Assembly (NCBI GenBank): GCA_016706225.1 | Contig: JADJKB010000016.1 | Location: 1 to 64,000 of the forward strand | Length of the DNA stretch: 64,000 nt | Reading direction: 5' to 3' | Source of the DNA: Myxococcales bacterium | GTDB lineage: Bacteria > Myxococcota_A > Polyangia > Polyangiales > Polyangiaceae | In this document: piece after piece, positions 1 through 8,888 of the stretch | Numbering within the stretch: position 1 is the first letter of the stretch | Layout of the letters: every line of letters starts with the position of its first letter | Made by a program: the position numbers and the translations under genes | Notes under the pieces: model-generated | The model's database searches: none | What the model was told of the DNA's origin: nothing | Seen by the model: the letters and a program-made list of their open reading frames with translations, nothing else

Positions 1-295
1 CGTAGGCCCCTTCTTTCATGGCCTCGACGGCCTTCTGTACCGAGCCGAACGCCGTCATCAGCACGACCTCGACCTCCGGCTTGGCGCGCTTCAGCTCGCG
101 CAGGACGGTGAATCCGTCGGCGCCCGGCATGCGAATGTCGGTCACGACGACGTCGAACTCGTCGTTCAACGCCAAGGCCAAGGCACGCTCACCGTCGGAG
201 GCAGTCACCAGCGCGAATCGATCTTGAAGAATGCGGCCGAACAGACTGAGGATCGTGTCCTTGTCGTCAGCCACCAGCACTCTCGGCTTGGTCAT
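1..295 (-). CDS. NtrC-type response regulator, receiver domain (partial)
   Basis: N-terminal receiver domain of a response regulator; the gene runs off the left edge of the window. It starts MTKPRVLVADDKDTILSLFG, with the acidic pocket (DD), the phospho-acceptor Asp in VVVTDIRMPG and the conserved KxxxG-type tail (EAMKEGAY). The ATG at 295 overlaps the stop of the kinase upstream (ATGA), so the two are translationally coupled. The DIRMPG..GxxVL pattern and the sigma-54 promoters throughout the window suggest an NtrC-type AAA+ activator, but the ATPase and DNA-binding domains lie outside the window, so that is inference. Confidence 0.85.
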   Translation of the reverse strand, partial: MTKPRVLVADDKDTILSLFGRILQDRFALVTASDGERALALALNDEFDVVVTDIRMPGADGFTVLRELKRAKPEVEVVLMTAFGSVQKAVEAMKEGAY

Positions 296-1758
296 GCGAG
301 GTCCCCTTCCGTCGGCGAGGCCTCCGGCAAATCGATGTGAACCCGAGTGCCGAGGCCGCGTTCGGATTCGATGGCGATGTCCCCGCCATGTGCGTGGATG
401 ATGGCCTGGGTAATCGCGAGGCCGAGCCCTGTGCCGCGGTCTTTGGTCGTGAAGAACGGCTCGAAGACTCGCTCACGGACCGCGTCGTCCATGCCCGGCC
501 CGGCATCCCGGACGTCGAGGCAGACCCGGCCGTCGCGGTTCGACAACTGGACGTCGACACGGTCGGCGCCTGCCTCCCGCGCGTTGTTCAGGAGGTTGGC
601 CAGCACCTCCCGCAGCTGGGTCTGATCGCCTCGTACGAGAGGCGCGCCCGCACACGCGAACTCGACGCCGGTGTGTCCGGCGGTGGATTCACTCAGGCGT
701 TCGACCGACTCCTTGACCAGCAGGGAGAGATCCACCGGCACGCCATCGAAGCGCGGCGGTCGCGCAAGATCGAGCAGCTGCCGAACGATTCGTTGGCACT
801 GCTGGGCCTCGTCCTCGACGATGCGCAGCTCCTCCCCGGCGAGGGCGGTCAGCTCCGAGTTTCTTCGAATGAGCTTCAAATAGCCCAGCATTACGCCCAG
901 CGGGTTGTTGATCTCGTGAGCAACGCCGGCAGCGACCTGCCCTACTGCCGCCAGCTTCTGCGAACGGACCGCGTCGTCTTGGTGGCGCCGCACGTCCGCC
1001 GCCATCCGATTGAACGCCTCGGCGAGGTCGGTGAACTCGTCCCCGCCTTCAATCTGGATCCGGGTCGAGAGATCTCCCCTGGCGATGTTCGCGGCGCCTT
1101 CGTGCAGCCGCGCCAATCGGCCGCGGATGGACCGCAACATGACGTACCCCAGGACTCCAGCGACGGCGATGGCCAGGACAAAGCAACCAATGAACACGCT
1201 GCGCGCTCGATCGCGCATCCCGCGCTCGCGGGCTCGCGCCTCCATGCTGAACCGCTCGAGTTCCTCGTTCAGCCCCTCACTCACCGCGACCACCTTGACG
1301 ACGATCCTCGTGATCTCGTCGTGCCCGCGCCGCACCGCGGCTGTGTCCTTTGAACCCACGGTGGGGACCACATCAGACTTGAAGATGCGGTTCATCTCTG
1401 TGACCAATCGCGCGATCTCGCGAGTTCTCTCTCGCTGATCGTCACCGCGCGCGAATTCCTGAAGTCGCAGCGTCGCGGCGCGAGTATTCTGCACTGCCAC
1501 CTCGTAGTGGATGAGGTGCGAATGGTCCCGCGCGATGATGGTGTGGGCCTGGTGGATGTACTGTTCACGAATCATTGCGGCGACGGCGTGACCGGCGTGT
1601 TTTGTGTCCTCCAGCTCTGCCACCTCCGTCTCCGCTGCGCCGAGGTGCTCGAACGTGGAGAGCGCGACCCAGAGGGCGACCGCAAACAGGGCCAGCACGG
1701 CCACGGACGCGGCCGAGAGCCGCGCGGAGGTCCCCGAAACCGTTCCTCGAGTCACCAC
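292..1758 (-). CDS. HAMP sensor histidine kinase
   Basis: 488-residue membrane histidine kinase, intact. TM1 about 14-35, extracytoplasmic sensor about 36-187, TM2 about 188-208, HAMP 208-260, HisKA with phospho-acceptor His281 in VAHEINNP, then HATPase with N box (NLLNNAREAG), G1 (DAGPGM) and G2 (GTGLGLAI). The sensor carries a His-rich motif at 63-86 (REQYIHQAH, then D..H..HYE) that recurs in the kinase at the right end of the window, so metal sensing is plausible but not shown. GTG start; a sigma-54 promoter at 1785-1771 predicts the mRNA start one base before it. The gene is coupled to the response regulator downstream. Confidence 0.93.
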   Translation of the reverse strand: MVTRGTVSGTSARLSAASVAVLALFAVALWVALSTFEHLGAAETEVAELEDTKHAGHAVAAMIREQYIHQAHTIIARDHSHLIHYEVAVQNTRAATLRLQEFARGDDQRERTREIARLVTEMNRIFKSDVVPTVGSKDTAAVRRGHDEITRIVVKVVAVSEGLNEELERFSMEARARERGMRDRARSVFIGCFVLAIAVAGVLGYVMLRSIRGRLARLHEGAANIARGDLSTRIQIEGGDEFTDLAEAFNRMAADVRRHQDDAVRSQKLAAVGQVAAGVAHEINNPLGVMLGYLKLIRRNSELTALAGEELRIVEDEAQQCQRIVRQLLDLARPPRFDGVPVDLSLLVKESVERLSESTAGHTGVEFACAGAPLVRGDQTQLREVLANLLNNAREAGADRVDVQLSNRDGRVCLDVRDAGPGMDDAVRERVFEPFFTTKDRGTGLGLAITQAIIHAHGGDIAIESERGLGTRVHIDLPEASPTEGDLA

Positions 1759-1769
1759 GCACCACGTTG

Positions 1770-1785
1770 TGCAACGCTCGTGCCG
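1770..1785 (-). promoter_or_regulatory. sigma-54 promoter of kinase/regulator operon
   Basis: Minus-strand CGGCAC-GAGCG-TTGCA, a near-perfect -24/-12 element. The -12 C at 1771 predicts a start at about 1759, directly before the GTG at 1758. The tandem palindromes at 1826-1862 lie just upstream, which suggests the regulator controls its own operon. Confidence 0.75.
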
Positions 1786-1825
1786 CCATCCGCGCGGAGA
1801 GAGGCGGCAGAAAGCCTCTCAAACC

Positions 1826-1862
1826 GTGACCGCCAGGGTCACCGTGTGACCGGGCAGGTCAC
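1826..1862. promoter_or_regulatory. Tandem GTGACC-N5-GGTCAC operator
   Basis: Two perfect palindromes, 1826-1842 and 1846-1862, spaced exactly 20 bp. They sit between the divergent sigma-54 promoters of the kinase (minus) and the ATC-hydrolase-like gene (plus), the layout of an enhancer shared by two promoters. This is the best copy of the motif in the window. Confidence 0.8.
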
Positions 1863-1894
1863 GTTCGGAGCACCACCGGCGCGGCGTTCGCTGT

Positions 1895-1910
1895 TGGTAC
1901 GGCACGTGCT
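1895..1910 (+). promoter_or_regulatory. sigma-54 promoter of ATC-hydrolase-like gene
   Basis: TGGTAC-GGCAC-GTGCT. The -12 C at 1909 predicts a start at about 1921, three bases before the ATG at 1924. This also argues that the long upstream open frame is not translated. Confidence 0.75.
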
Positions 1911-1923
1911 CCCTGCCCAAGTC

Positions 1924-2653
1924 ATGGCAGCCATGACCTCTTCCGGGCTCACTACCGCCGTTCTTTCTCGTGTCTACCGGCCGCTCACTCGGCGGGCAGC
2001 CAAGGAAATCCTCGAGGGCCGCGCATGGGATCTCGCCGGGCAGGCTAGACGCCGATGGCTGTCGTCCGACGTCGACGAGTTCCTCCGTGCAGCGTGGGAG
2101 CGCGTGGAGGAGCTGCTTCCCGGCGCAGAGCTCGAGCGGCTGCCCAACCTCGGTAATCGCCACAACGTCTTTTTGGCCGTGGTGACGACCGCGGCCTACC
2201 AAGCGCTGTGTGCTCAGGGGATGTCTCGAGACTACGCAGCCACGCTGATCGCGGACCTTGGTTTCAAGATCTACTCGCGCATGCTGGCAATGGCTGCGTT
2301 GAGACTTGACGGTCGGACGCTCGGAGCGCGCGCGCGCATGAGCCGCGCCCTCCGAGGTCTGCTCCGGTTCCCGTTCAGCGCGCCCGGCGCTCCGGGATAC
2401 GCAGTCCGAGCTTGGGAGGACGCAGACGGGTTCCACACCCACTGGACACACTGTCCGCCCCAGTCCTTCGTGCGCCGGTTGATCGAACGCGACGGTGATC
2501 ATGGGGGAGCTCGATGCGTTCTACCGGTCCTGGTGCCTCTACGACTGGCCGGGCGCCGACATCCTCGCCGCCGATGGGCTCGCCGGCCACTATTCGCGCC
2601 CGCACACGCTCTCGAGAGGCGACGCGGTCTGCGATATGTGCTGGAAAGCCTGA
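1924..2653 (+). CDS. ATC-hydrolase-like protein, frameshifted
   Basis: Resembles the L-2-amino-thiazoline-4-carboxylate hydrolase family. It has a helical N-terminal half, a conserved middle, and the family-like end (LYDWPGADILAADGL, then H.LSRGDAVCDMCW). The frame breaks at the G-run near 2501-2506: upstream the protein reads to RDGDHG, and the matching C-terminus ELDAFYRSWC continues in the next frame to a TGA at 2653. A one-base indel restores about 243 residues. The family includes cysteine biosynthesis enzymes, but many members are uncharacterised, so substrate is unknown. ATG 1924 is chosen because the sigma-54 promoter lies directly upstream. Confidence 0.65.
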
Positions 2654-2702
2654 CTCTCGGCGCATCGAGCTGCCAGCTGGTGGGTCGGCCATTGGGTCAC
2701 CT

Positions 2703-2719
2703 GTGACTGAGTTGCTCAC
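2703..2719. promoter_or_regulatory. GTGACT-N5-GCTCAC operator-like palindrome
   Basis: Single copy of the window's recurrent palindrome, lying between the converging ends of the ATC-hydrolase-like gene and the lipoprotein at 2732-3394. No promoter is visible next to it. It could act at a distance on the promoters near 3.4 kb, or be a decayed site. Confidence 0.5.
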
Positions 2720-2731
2720 ATTCCGCTGCCG

Positions 2732-3394
2732 TTACTTCTTCTGGTGCGCGTGAGCACGAACTCGGATTTGCTCTGCCTCCTTGGCATTGTTACTGGTCAA
2801 GACCACGCTCTTTCCGTCCTTCGAAACCGCCACTTCCAGGCCGGGAACGTAGGACGGGCAAGCACCCATGTGCTCGAAGTGCTGCGAGCGGCCGAACGCA
2901 TGGTGGCATCGGATGTGATCCGCCACGGCCTGGGCGGAGGTCCCGTTCGCCAGCACCACGGCGGCGCCATTGGGCACGTCCTTCACTTCGGTGACGACCG
3001 AGAGCAGCGGACAGACCGCACGGGTGGCAGGGCGGAACCGCTTGCACTCCGCTTCCTCGAAGGATTCCAGCGCTTTTGCGGCGGCCAGGTGCTCCGCGGC
3101 GTGTTCGCGCTGTTCCTCGGCGTGCCCGAGGTGGATGGCCGTGGGGTTGTATTCGCTGTCTTCGTAGTCCGCCAGCGCAAGTCCCGAGTTCCCTGACGCC
3201 CGGATGGCGCCGGTGCGTGGCTCACTCGCGTTCGGGTCGTAGCGCGCTTCGTGTGCGCCGGCCTGGGACTCGTCGTGTTGCGCGTGCTCACGGTGCTCGG
3301 CGGCACTCATGTCGTCGGGGCGTGTGCCGGGATTGGACGCGCAGGCAGTGAGGATGAAGAGCACGAAGATGGATGAGCGGGTGATGTTCGACAT
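2732..3394 (-). CDS. DMS-family lipoprotein, paralogue 1
   Basis: 220-residue lipoprotein (lipobox LTAC, Cys about 18). It belongs to a family with four members in this window. Shared marks are PDDMSxxEH after a short linker, a YDPNA block, an NPTxxH..HxE.Rx.A..H.xA.AL helix ending in a Cys, a CHxA segment, a CP pair, and a C-terminal half ending in an A.EQIRVRA helix. Several His and Cys residues are conserved, but no function is known. The start at 3394 is supported by a sigma-54-like element predicting an mRNA start at 3396. It is divergent from paralogue 2. Confidence 0.8.
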   Translation of the reverse strand: MSNITRSSIFVLFILTACASNPGTRPDDMSAAEHREHAQHDESQAGAHEARYDPNASEPRTGAIRASGNSGLALADYEDSEYNPTAIHLGHAEEQREHAAEHLAAAKALESFEEAECKRFRPATRAVCPLLSVVTEVKDVPNGAAVVLANGTSAQAVADHIRCHHAFGRSQHFEHMGACPSYVPGLEVAVSKDGKSVVLTSNNAKEAEQIRVRAHAHQKK

Positions 3395-3407
3395 GCTCTG
3401 CCGTCAT

Positions 3408-3422
3408 TCAAGTGGCGTGCCA
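3408..3422 (-). promoter_or_regulatory. sigma-54-like promoter of lipoprotein paralogue 1
   Basis: TGGCAC-GCCAC-TTGA; the -12 C is A, the only mismatch. It predicts a start at about 3396, two bases before the ATG at 3394. Its -24 end is only 14 bases from the divergent promoter at 3437. Confidence 0.55.
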
Positions 3423-3436
3423 GGCGGACGGGTGGT

Positions 3437-3451
3437 TGGCATGGGCGTTGC
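3437..3451 (+). promoter_or_regulatory. sigma-54 promoter of lipoprotein paralogue 2
   Basis: TGGCAT-GGGCG-TTGC, a full match. The predicted start is at about 3463, two bases before the ATG at 3465, and it decides against the in-frame ATG at 3441. Confidence 0.75.
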
Positions 3452-3464
3452 CAGCGAACCCCCC

Positions 3465-4187
3465 ATGCGTCTCGCTCAGCATGCTCCCCTCACACTCCTC
3501 TTCCTGGCCTGTGCTTGCTCACCAGCGCCCGAGCCGCAAGCTCCCCCGTCAGCCCGCTCCCGGCAAATCCAAGAGCACGAGCGGGCCTCCGTCGAATCCG
3601 AAAACGCTGCTACGTCGCATGCTGCCGAATTCGACCCGACGGCTGCGCTAAAGATGCGCGACTGCCCCAGCGCGCCTGGCGGGGTCTGCTGGGATTCCGT
3701 CTCGAACCCTACCGCCTGGCACGCTGCCGAGACCGAACGCCTGCGGCGATTGGCGCAGGAACACCGGGCGGCTGCGGAGGCACTTCGGACGGCGGAAGAA
3801 CGAGCGTGCGACGGGATCCCAGTCGCGGATCGCGACGAGAGTCCTTTTGCCCATCGGGGTGACATTCTCCAAGTGGAACCGCTGTATCGAACGACCGCTG
3901 GGGCGGCGCGCAGCCTCGCCGGCGCCCGAGTGGTCTTCCGCCGAGTGCCGGGAATGACGGTGGAGTGGCTGCGGGTCCTCGTGGACTGCCACCTTGCGCG
4001 CAACGTCGCGGCCGGGCACGAGATGCCGGAGATGCCGAACTGCCCCCTCGTCCCGAAAGGGGTCAGTGCCCATGTCGAGTCCGTGCCGAGTGGCTTCGCC
4101 GTTTCCGTCAGCGTCGCCGACGAAGCGACGGCGAAGGAAGTGCTCCGAAGGGCCCAAGCACCCAGCGCGTCGCCCGACGCTCAGTGA
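3465..4187 (+). CDS. DMS-family lipoprotein, paralogue 2
   Basis: 240-residue lipoprotein. The signal peptide MRLAQHAPLTLLFLAC leads into ACSPAPE. It is closest to the paralogue at 51841. Both share WDSVSNPT/WVANPT, HRAAAEALRTAEERAC, DRDxSPFAH, FRxVxGMTxEWL, DCHLARN, MPxCPLV and GVSAxV. It lacks the PDDMS block of the other members. The start is fixed by the sigma-54 promoter two bases upstream. Its stop overlaps the end of the converging efflux gene by seven bases. Function unknown; the location suggests an envelope metal or stress role. Confidence 0.82.
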   Translation: MRLAQHAPLTLLFLACACSPAPEPQAPPSARSRQIQEHERASVESENAATSHAAEFDPTAALKMRDCPSAPGGVCWDSVSNPTAWHAAETERLRRLAQEHRAAAEALRTAEERACDGIPVADRDESPFAHRGDILQVEPLYRTTAGAARSLAGARVVFRRVPGMTVEWLRVLVDCHLARNVAAGHEMPEMPNCPLVPKGVSAHVESVPSGFAVSVSVADEATAKEVLRRAQAPSASPDAQ

Positions 4188-7100
4188 CTCTCACCTTCCT
4201 CGGGAAGCTCGGTCTCCTCGGGGGGCGCAGGTGCTTCTTCAGGGGGCGCCGGCGCTTCTTCGGGCTGCTCGGCAGGCGCAGGAGGTTGTTCTCGAGTGTC
4301 TGGCGCCGGCGCTTCTTCGGGCTGCTCGGCAGGCGCAGGAGGTTGTTCTCGAGTGTCTGGCGCCGGCGCTCCTTCGGGCTGCTCGGCGGGCGCAGGAGGT
4401 TGTTCTCGAGTGTCTGGCGCCGGTGGCGTAGCTGGCGCTGCGGCCGGCTCCGGTGGTTCGCGTCGGACACGCGTGATCAGTGAGTACACGACGGGAAGGA
4501 CGAACAAGGTGAGGAGCGTCGTCGACACCATCCCGCCGATCATGGGTGCGGCGATGCGTTTCATGACGGAGGCGCCGGTGCCATGACTCCACATGATGGG
4601 CAGGAGACCAAAGGTGATGGCACAGACCGTCATCATCAACGGCCGAACCCGCGCAGCAGAACCGCGCAAAATGGCCTCACGAATGCCCTCCCGTGTGTCG
4701 GGCAGGTCACCCTCTTGGCCGGCGCGCAGCGCCTGTTTCATGTACAGAAGCATGACCACGCCGGTCTCGGCTGCGACCCCGGTGAGGGCGATGAACCCGA
4801 CGCCGACGGCGACGCTGAGGTCGTAATGCAGCGTCCACAAGAGCCACAGACCACCGGCAGACGCCAGCGGCAGGCCCAGCATGATGAGCACCGACTCCTT
4901 GAGGGAACCGAAGTTGAGAAACAGCAAGAGAAAGACAATCAGCAGTGTAACGGGGACGATCACGCGCAGGCGGCTCGCAGCGCGCTGCATGTACTCGAAT
5001 TGTCCACTCCAGATCAGACGATAGCCCGGGGCGAGCTGCACTTCCTTGTCGACGACCTTCTGGGCGCGGGCAACGTAGCCGCCGATGTCGCTGTCGGTGA
5101 CGTCGACGTAGATCCACGCGCTCGGCCGCGCGCCTTCGGACTTGATGACCGGGGGCCCTTTCACGAACTTCAGGCTCGCGAGCTGTCCGAGCGGAACCGA
5201 ATGCCCCATCGGTGATTGCACGAGCACGCTCTTCAGGCCCTCCATCGACTGCCTGAGCTCACGAGGGTATCGCACGTTGATCGGGTAACGCTCCAACCCT
5301 CCACAGTGTGCCCCACGTTCATGCCGCCGATGGCCGACGAGATCACGTTTTGGATCTCTGAGACGTGAATCCCATAGCGCGCGGCGGCGATGCGATTGAT
5401 GTCGATGTCGAGAAAATAGCCCCCGGTGACGCGCTCCGCGTAGACGGAGGCGGTGCCCGGCACGTTTCGCAGCTTGGCCTCCACGTCCTCCGCGACCTTG
5501 GCCAGCACCTCCAGGTCGGGCCCCACGATCTTGATCCCAACCGGAGTCTTGATGCCGGTCGCGAGCATGTCGATCCGGGTCTTGATCGGCATCGTCCAAG
5601 CGTTCGTCACGCCCGGAAAACGGATCGCGGCGTCCAGCTCTTTGACGAGCTTTTCTGGAGTCATGCCTGGCCGCCACTGGTCCTCTGGTTTGAGCTGGAT
5701 GATGCTCTCGACCATGCTGAGGGGCGCCGGATCGGTGGCGGTAGTGGCACGGCCCGCCTTGCCGAAGACGTGCTCGACCTCGGGGAAGCTCTTGATGATC
5801 TGGTTGGTCTGCTGAACGACCTGCTTGGCTTTGGTCGTCGAGATCCCCGGCATCATCGACGGCATGTAGACGAGATCGCCTTCGTAGAGCGGAGGCATGA
5901 ACTCGCTGCCCAGTCGGGTGAGGGGCCACGCACTCCCGAGCAGGACCACGAGTGCCACGAGCAGCGTGGTCTTGGGGTGCCAGAGACACCAGCGCACCGA
6001 CGGGCGGTAGAGGAATGACAGCGCGCGGTTGAGCGGGTTGGCCGACTCGGGCCGAATGCGCCCCCGCACCAGGGCGCCCATCAACACCGGCACGATCGTC
6101 ACGCTCAGAACGGCCGCCGCCAGCATCGAGTACGTCTTGGTGTACGCCAGGGGCTTGAACAGGCGTCCTTCTTGCGCCTCGAGGGCGAACACCGGGAGGA
6201 AGCTGAAGGCGATGATCAAGAGCGAAAAGAACAAAGAGGGCCCGACCTCTTTCGCCGCTCGGGCCGCGATGTCCCAACGGCTCTCCCCCGGCGCAGCGCG
6301 CTCGATGTGCTTGTGCATGTTTTCGATCATCACGATGGCCGCGTCGACCATCGCGCCGATGGCGATGGCGATTCCACCCAGGCTCATGATGTCGGCCGTG
6401 ATGCCCTGGGCGCGCATGATCGAGAACGCCAGCAGAATGCCGGCGGGGAGCGTGAAAATCGCCACGAAGGCGCTTCGGAAATGGAACAAGAACAAAATGC
6501 AGATCAGCCCGACCACCAGGCACTCCTCGAGGATCTTCTCCTGCAGTGTCCTGACGGCACGCTGAATGAGGCCGGAGCGATCGTAGGCAGGAACGAGCTT
6601 CACGCCTGCGGGCAACGTCTTCTGTAGTGCGTCGAGCTTGGTCTTCACGTTCTCGAGCACGCTCATCGCGTTCTCGCCGTAACGCATGATGACGATTCCG
6701 CCGACCACTTCCCCCTCGCCGTCCCAATCGGTGACGCCACGACGCAGCTCCGGGCCGATGGCGACACTCGCCACGTCCTCGATCCGCACGGGAACGTGGT
6801 CTGCACCAACGCTGAGCGGAATGCTACGCAGGTCGTCCAGCGTCTTCACGTAGCCCTTGCCGCGGACCATGTACTCGGTCTCGGCAAGCTCGATGACCCT
6901 GCCTCCGACGTCCTGGTTGCTCTGTTTGATGGCGGTGCGAACGGCGTCGATCGACAAGTTGAACGCTTCGAGCTTCTGCGGGTCGACCGTGACCTGATAC
7001 TGACGCACGAAGCCGCCAACGCTCGCCACCTCGGCAATCCCCGGCACTTGCTGCAGCTCGTAGCGGATTTGCCAATCCTGGATCGAGCGGAGCTGCGCGA

Positions 7101-7551
7101 GGTCGTGGCGATCACTCTGCAATGTGTACTCGTAGATCCAGCCGACCCCGGTCGCGTCCGGCCCGAGCGCCGGGCTGACGTCACTCGGTAAGCGGTCCCG
7201 AACGTAGTTCAGGTACTCGAGCACACGGCTGCGCGCCCAGTACATGTCTGTCCCGTCCTCGAAGATGATGTAGACGAACGAGAGGCCGAAGAACGAGTAG
7301 CCGCGCACCACCTTGGCCTTCGGAACCGAGAGCATCGTGGTGGTCAGCGGGTAGGTGACCTGGTCCTCGACGACCTGCGGTGACTGCCCGGGATACTCGG
7401 TGAAGATCACCACTTGCACGTCGGAGAGGTCGGGGATCGCGTCCAGCGGAGTGGTCGATACCGCGTAGGCGCCACCGCCCAGTGCGATCAGCGTCAGGAG
7501 GACGACGAGAAAGCGATGTTTGACCGAGAGCTCAATGAGTCTTCCCAGCAT
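4181..7551 (-). CDS. CusA/CzcA-type RND efflux pump 1, frameshifted
   Basis: Heavy-metal RND permease, about 1,123 residues if repaired. N-terminal TM1 (KHRFLVVLLTLIALGGG), porter domain, the DGAIVMIENMH and central TM bundle, and the C-terminal TM bundle ending in LPVVYSLITRV are all present. The frame breaks near 5290-5302, where VEG(R)ERYPINVRY is expected; both halves are otherwise intact. After the last TM comes an unusual Pro/Glu-rich tail of about 95 residues made of 19-residue repeats. The start overlaps the end of the adaptor gene by 20 bases. Operon order is tolC, adaptor, pump. The monovalent (Cu/Ag) versus divalent (Zn/Co/Cd) substrate is not decided here. Confidence 0.88.
4245..4428. 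repeat. 57-bp tandem repeat in pump 1 tail
   Basis: Three nearly identical 57-bp units at 4245-4301, 4302-4358 and 4359-4415, plus a partial unit. They encode APAPDTREQPPAPAEQPEE in the C-terminal tail of the RND pump. The near-identity of the DNA, not just the protein, implies recent expansion. Confidence 0.9.
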
Positions 7552-8888
7552 CGTCGCTCGCTTTCATCGAGGGTCCGTCGTTGTGTGCGTCGCCCGCGTC
7601 GGCCGAGTCATGTCCGGCGTCGCTCATCGAGTGGGCCATCCCCTTCATATCCGGAGCAGCGGGTTTCACGTTGGAGCCGAGCATCTTCTTGACCGCCTCC
7701 TTGAGGCGACTCTCGCTGTCGAGGAGGAACTGCCCGCTCACGACCAGCTTCTCTCCTTCCTTCAGGCCCGAAAGGATCTCGTAATTCTCCTCACCTTGTG
7801 TGCCGAGTTCGACCTCTCGGCCCTCGAAACGGCCCGGACCGGTCATCACGAACGCAATGTTGCGCTCGCCGCTGCGGATGATGGCCTCGAGGGGAGCGAG
7901 CAGCGTGTTCTTGCTGGGAGCCGTGTGGATCCTCACCGTCGCGAACATGCCCGGCTTGAGCTCGACGTTCGGGTTCGGCAAGAGGAGCCGCACCTCGACG
8001 GTGCGCGACTTCTGATCGAGCGAGGGTAGACGTAATCGACCTTGGCCGACAGCACCTTGCCGGGCATGTAGTCGAACTCGATCGTCGCATCTTGGCCGAC
8101 GTAGACCCAGGGGGCGTCGAACTCGTAGACGTTGGCGATCACCCAGAGCGCGTTCAGATCCCCGATGGTGAACAGGTTCTCGCCGGTGCGAGCGAACATG
8201 CCCTCGAGCGCCCGTTTGTGGATGACGTACCCACTCCGCGGCGCAGAGAGGGTGATGGTCCGGCTGCTCGTCCCCGCTCCTCGATCTTGTTGACGAAACG
8301 CTTGGAAATGTCGAACTGCTCGAGCCGACGTCGAGCCGCGTCGTTGAGGTGCTCCGCATGCGGCCCGTTCGCGGTGCTCTTGGTGATCTGCAGGAACTCC
8401 TCCTGACTCGCGACGAGCTCGCGGCTGTACACGGCCAGCAGCGGTGCGCCCTTCTTGACGAATTGACCCGTTTCGTCCACCCAGAGTTTCTCGATCCAGC
8501 CGTCGAACTTCATGTTGACGGTCGAGATCCGGGACTCGTCGTAATCCACACGCCCGAGGGCGCGCACGAGGCGGTCGAGTTTGCCCCGCTTCACCGGCGC
8601 GATGCGTACGCCCATCCGTTGTACGGTCGCCCCGTCGACGCTGATGGTGTTCAGATCGGCGGCGGGGTCGCCTTCGTACACGGCGACGAGGTCCATGCCC
8701 ATCGAGTCCTTGCCCGGGTTCGCCGAGACGAACGACGGATCCATGCTCGAGCGGTAGAACACGATCTTCCCCCCAGCCGGGGCCGAAACCGCAGGCGCCG
8801 AGTGCTCCCCTTCGTGCGCCGGCGGTGACTTGTCGCAGGCGCCGGTTGCCAGGAGCAAGAGCAAACAGCTCGAGAAGTGGCGAATCAT
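7532..8888 (-). CDS. CusB-type efflux adaptor 1, frameshifted twice
   Basis: Periplasmic adaptor (membrane fusion protein) lipoprotein of about 452 residues. Signal MIRHFSSCLLLLLATGAC, then a metal-binding module (FYRSSMDPSFVS..DSMGMDLVAVY) typical of CusB/CzcB, barrel-sandwich and hairpin, a beta-barrel, and a His/Asp-rich tail (HDSADAGDAHND). Frame breaks lie near 8265-8280 (after NKIEERGR) and near 8018-8026 (after KVDYVYP); three open frames each carry a consecutive part of the family. The ATG at 8888 overlaps the tolC stop (ATGA). Confidence 0.85.

Noticed and set aside
1507..1923. N-terminal extension of the plus-strand frame that includes the ATC-hydrolase-like gene
   Set aside because: It is antisense to the kinase, crosses the operators and the sigma-54 promoter, and has no family similarity.
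4245..4428. 57-bp tandem repeats considered as a CRISPR-like or regulatory array
   Set aside because: There are no spacers; the repeats are in frame and encode the pump's Pro-rich tail.
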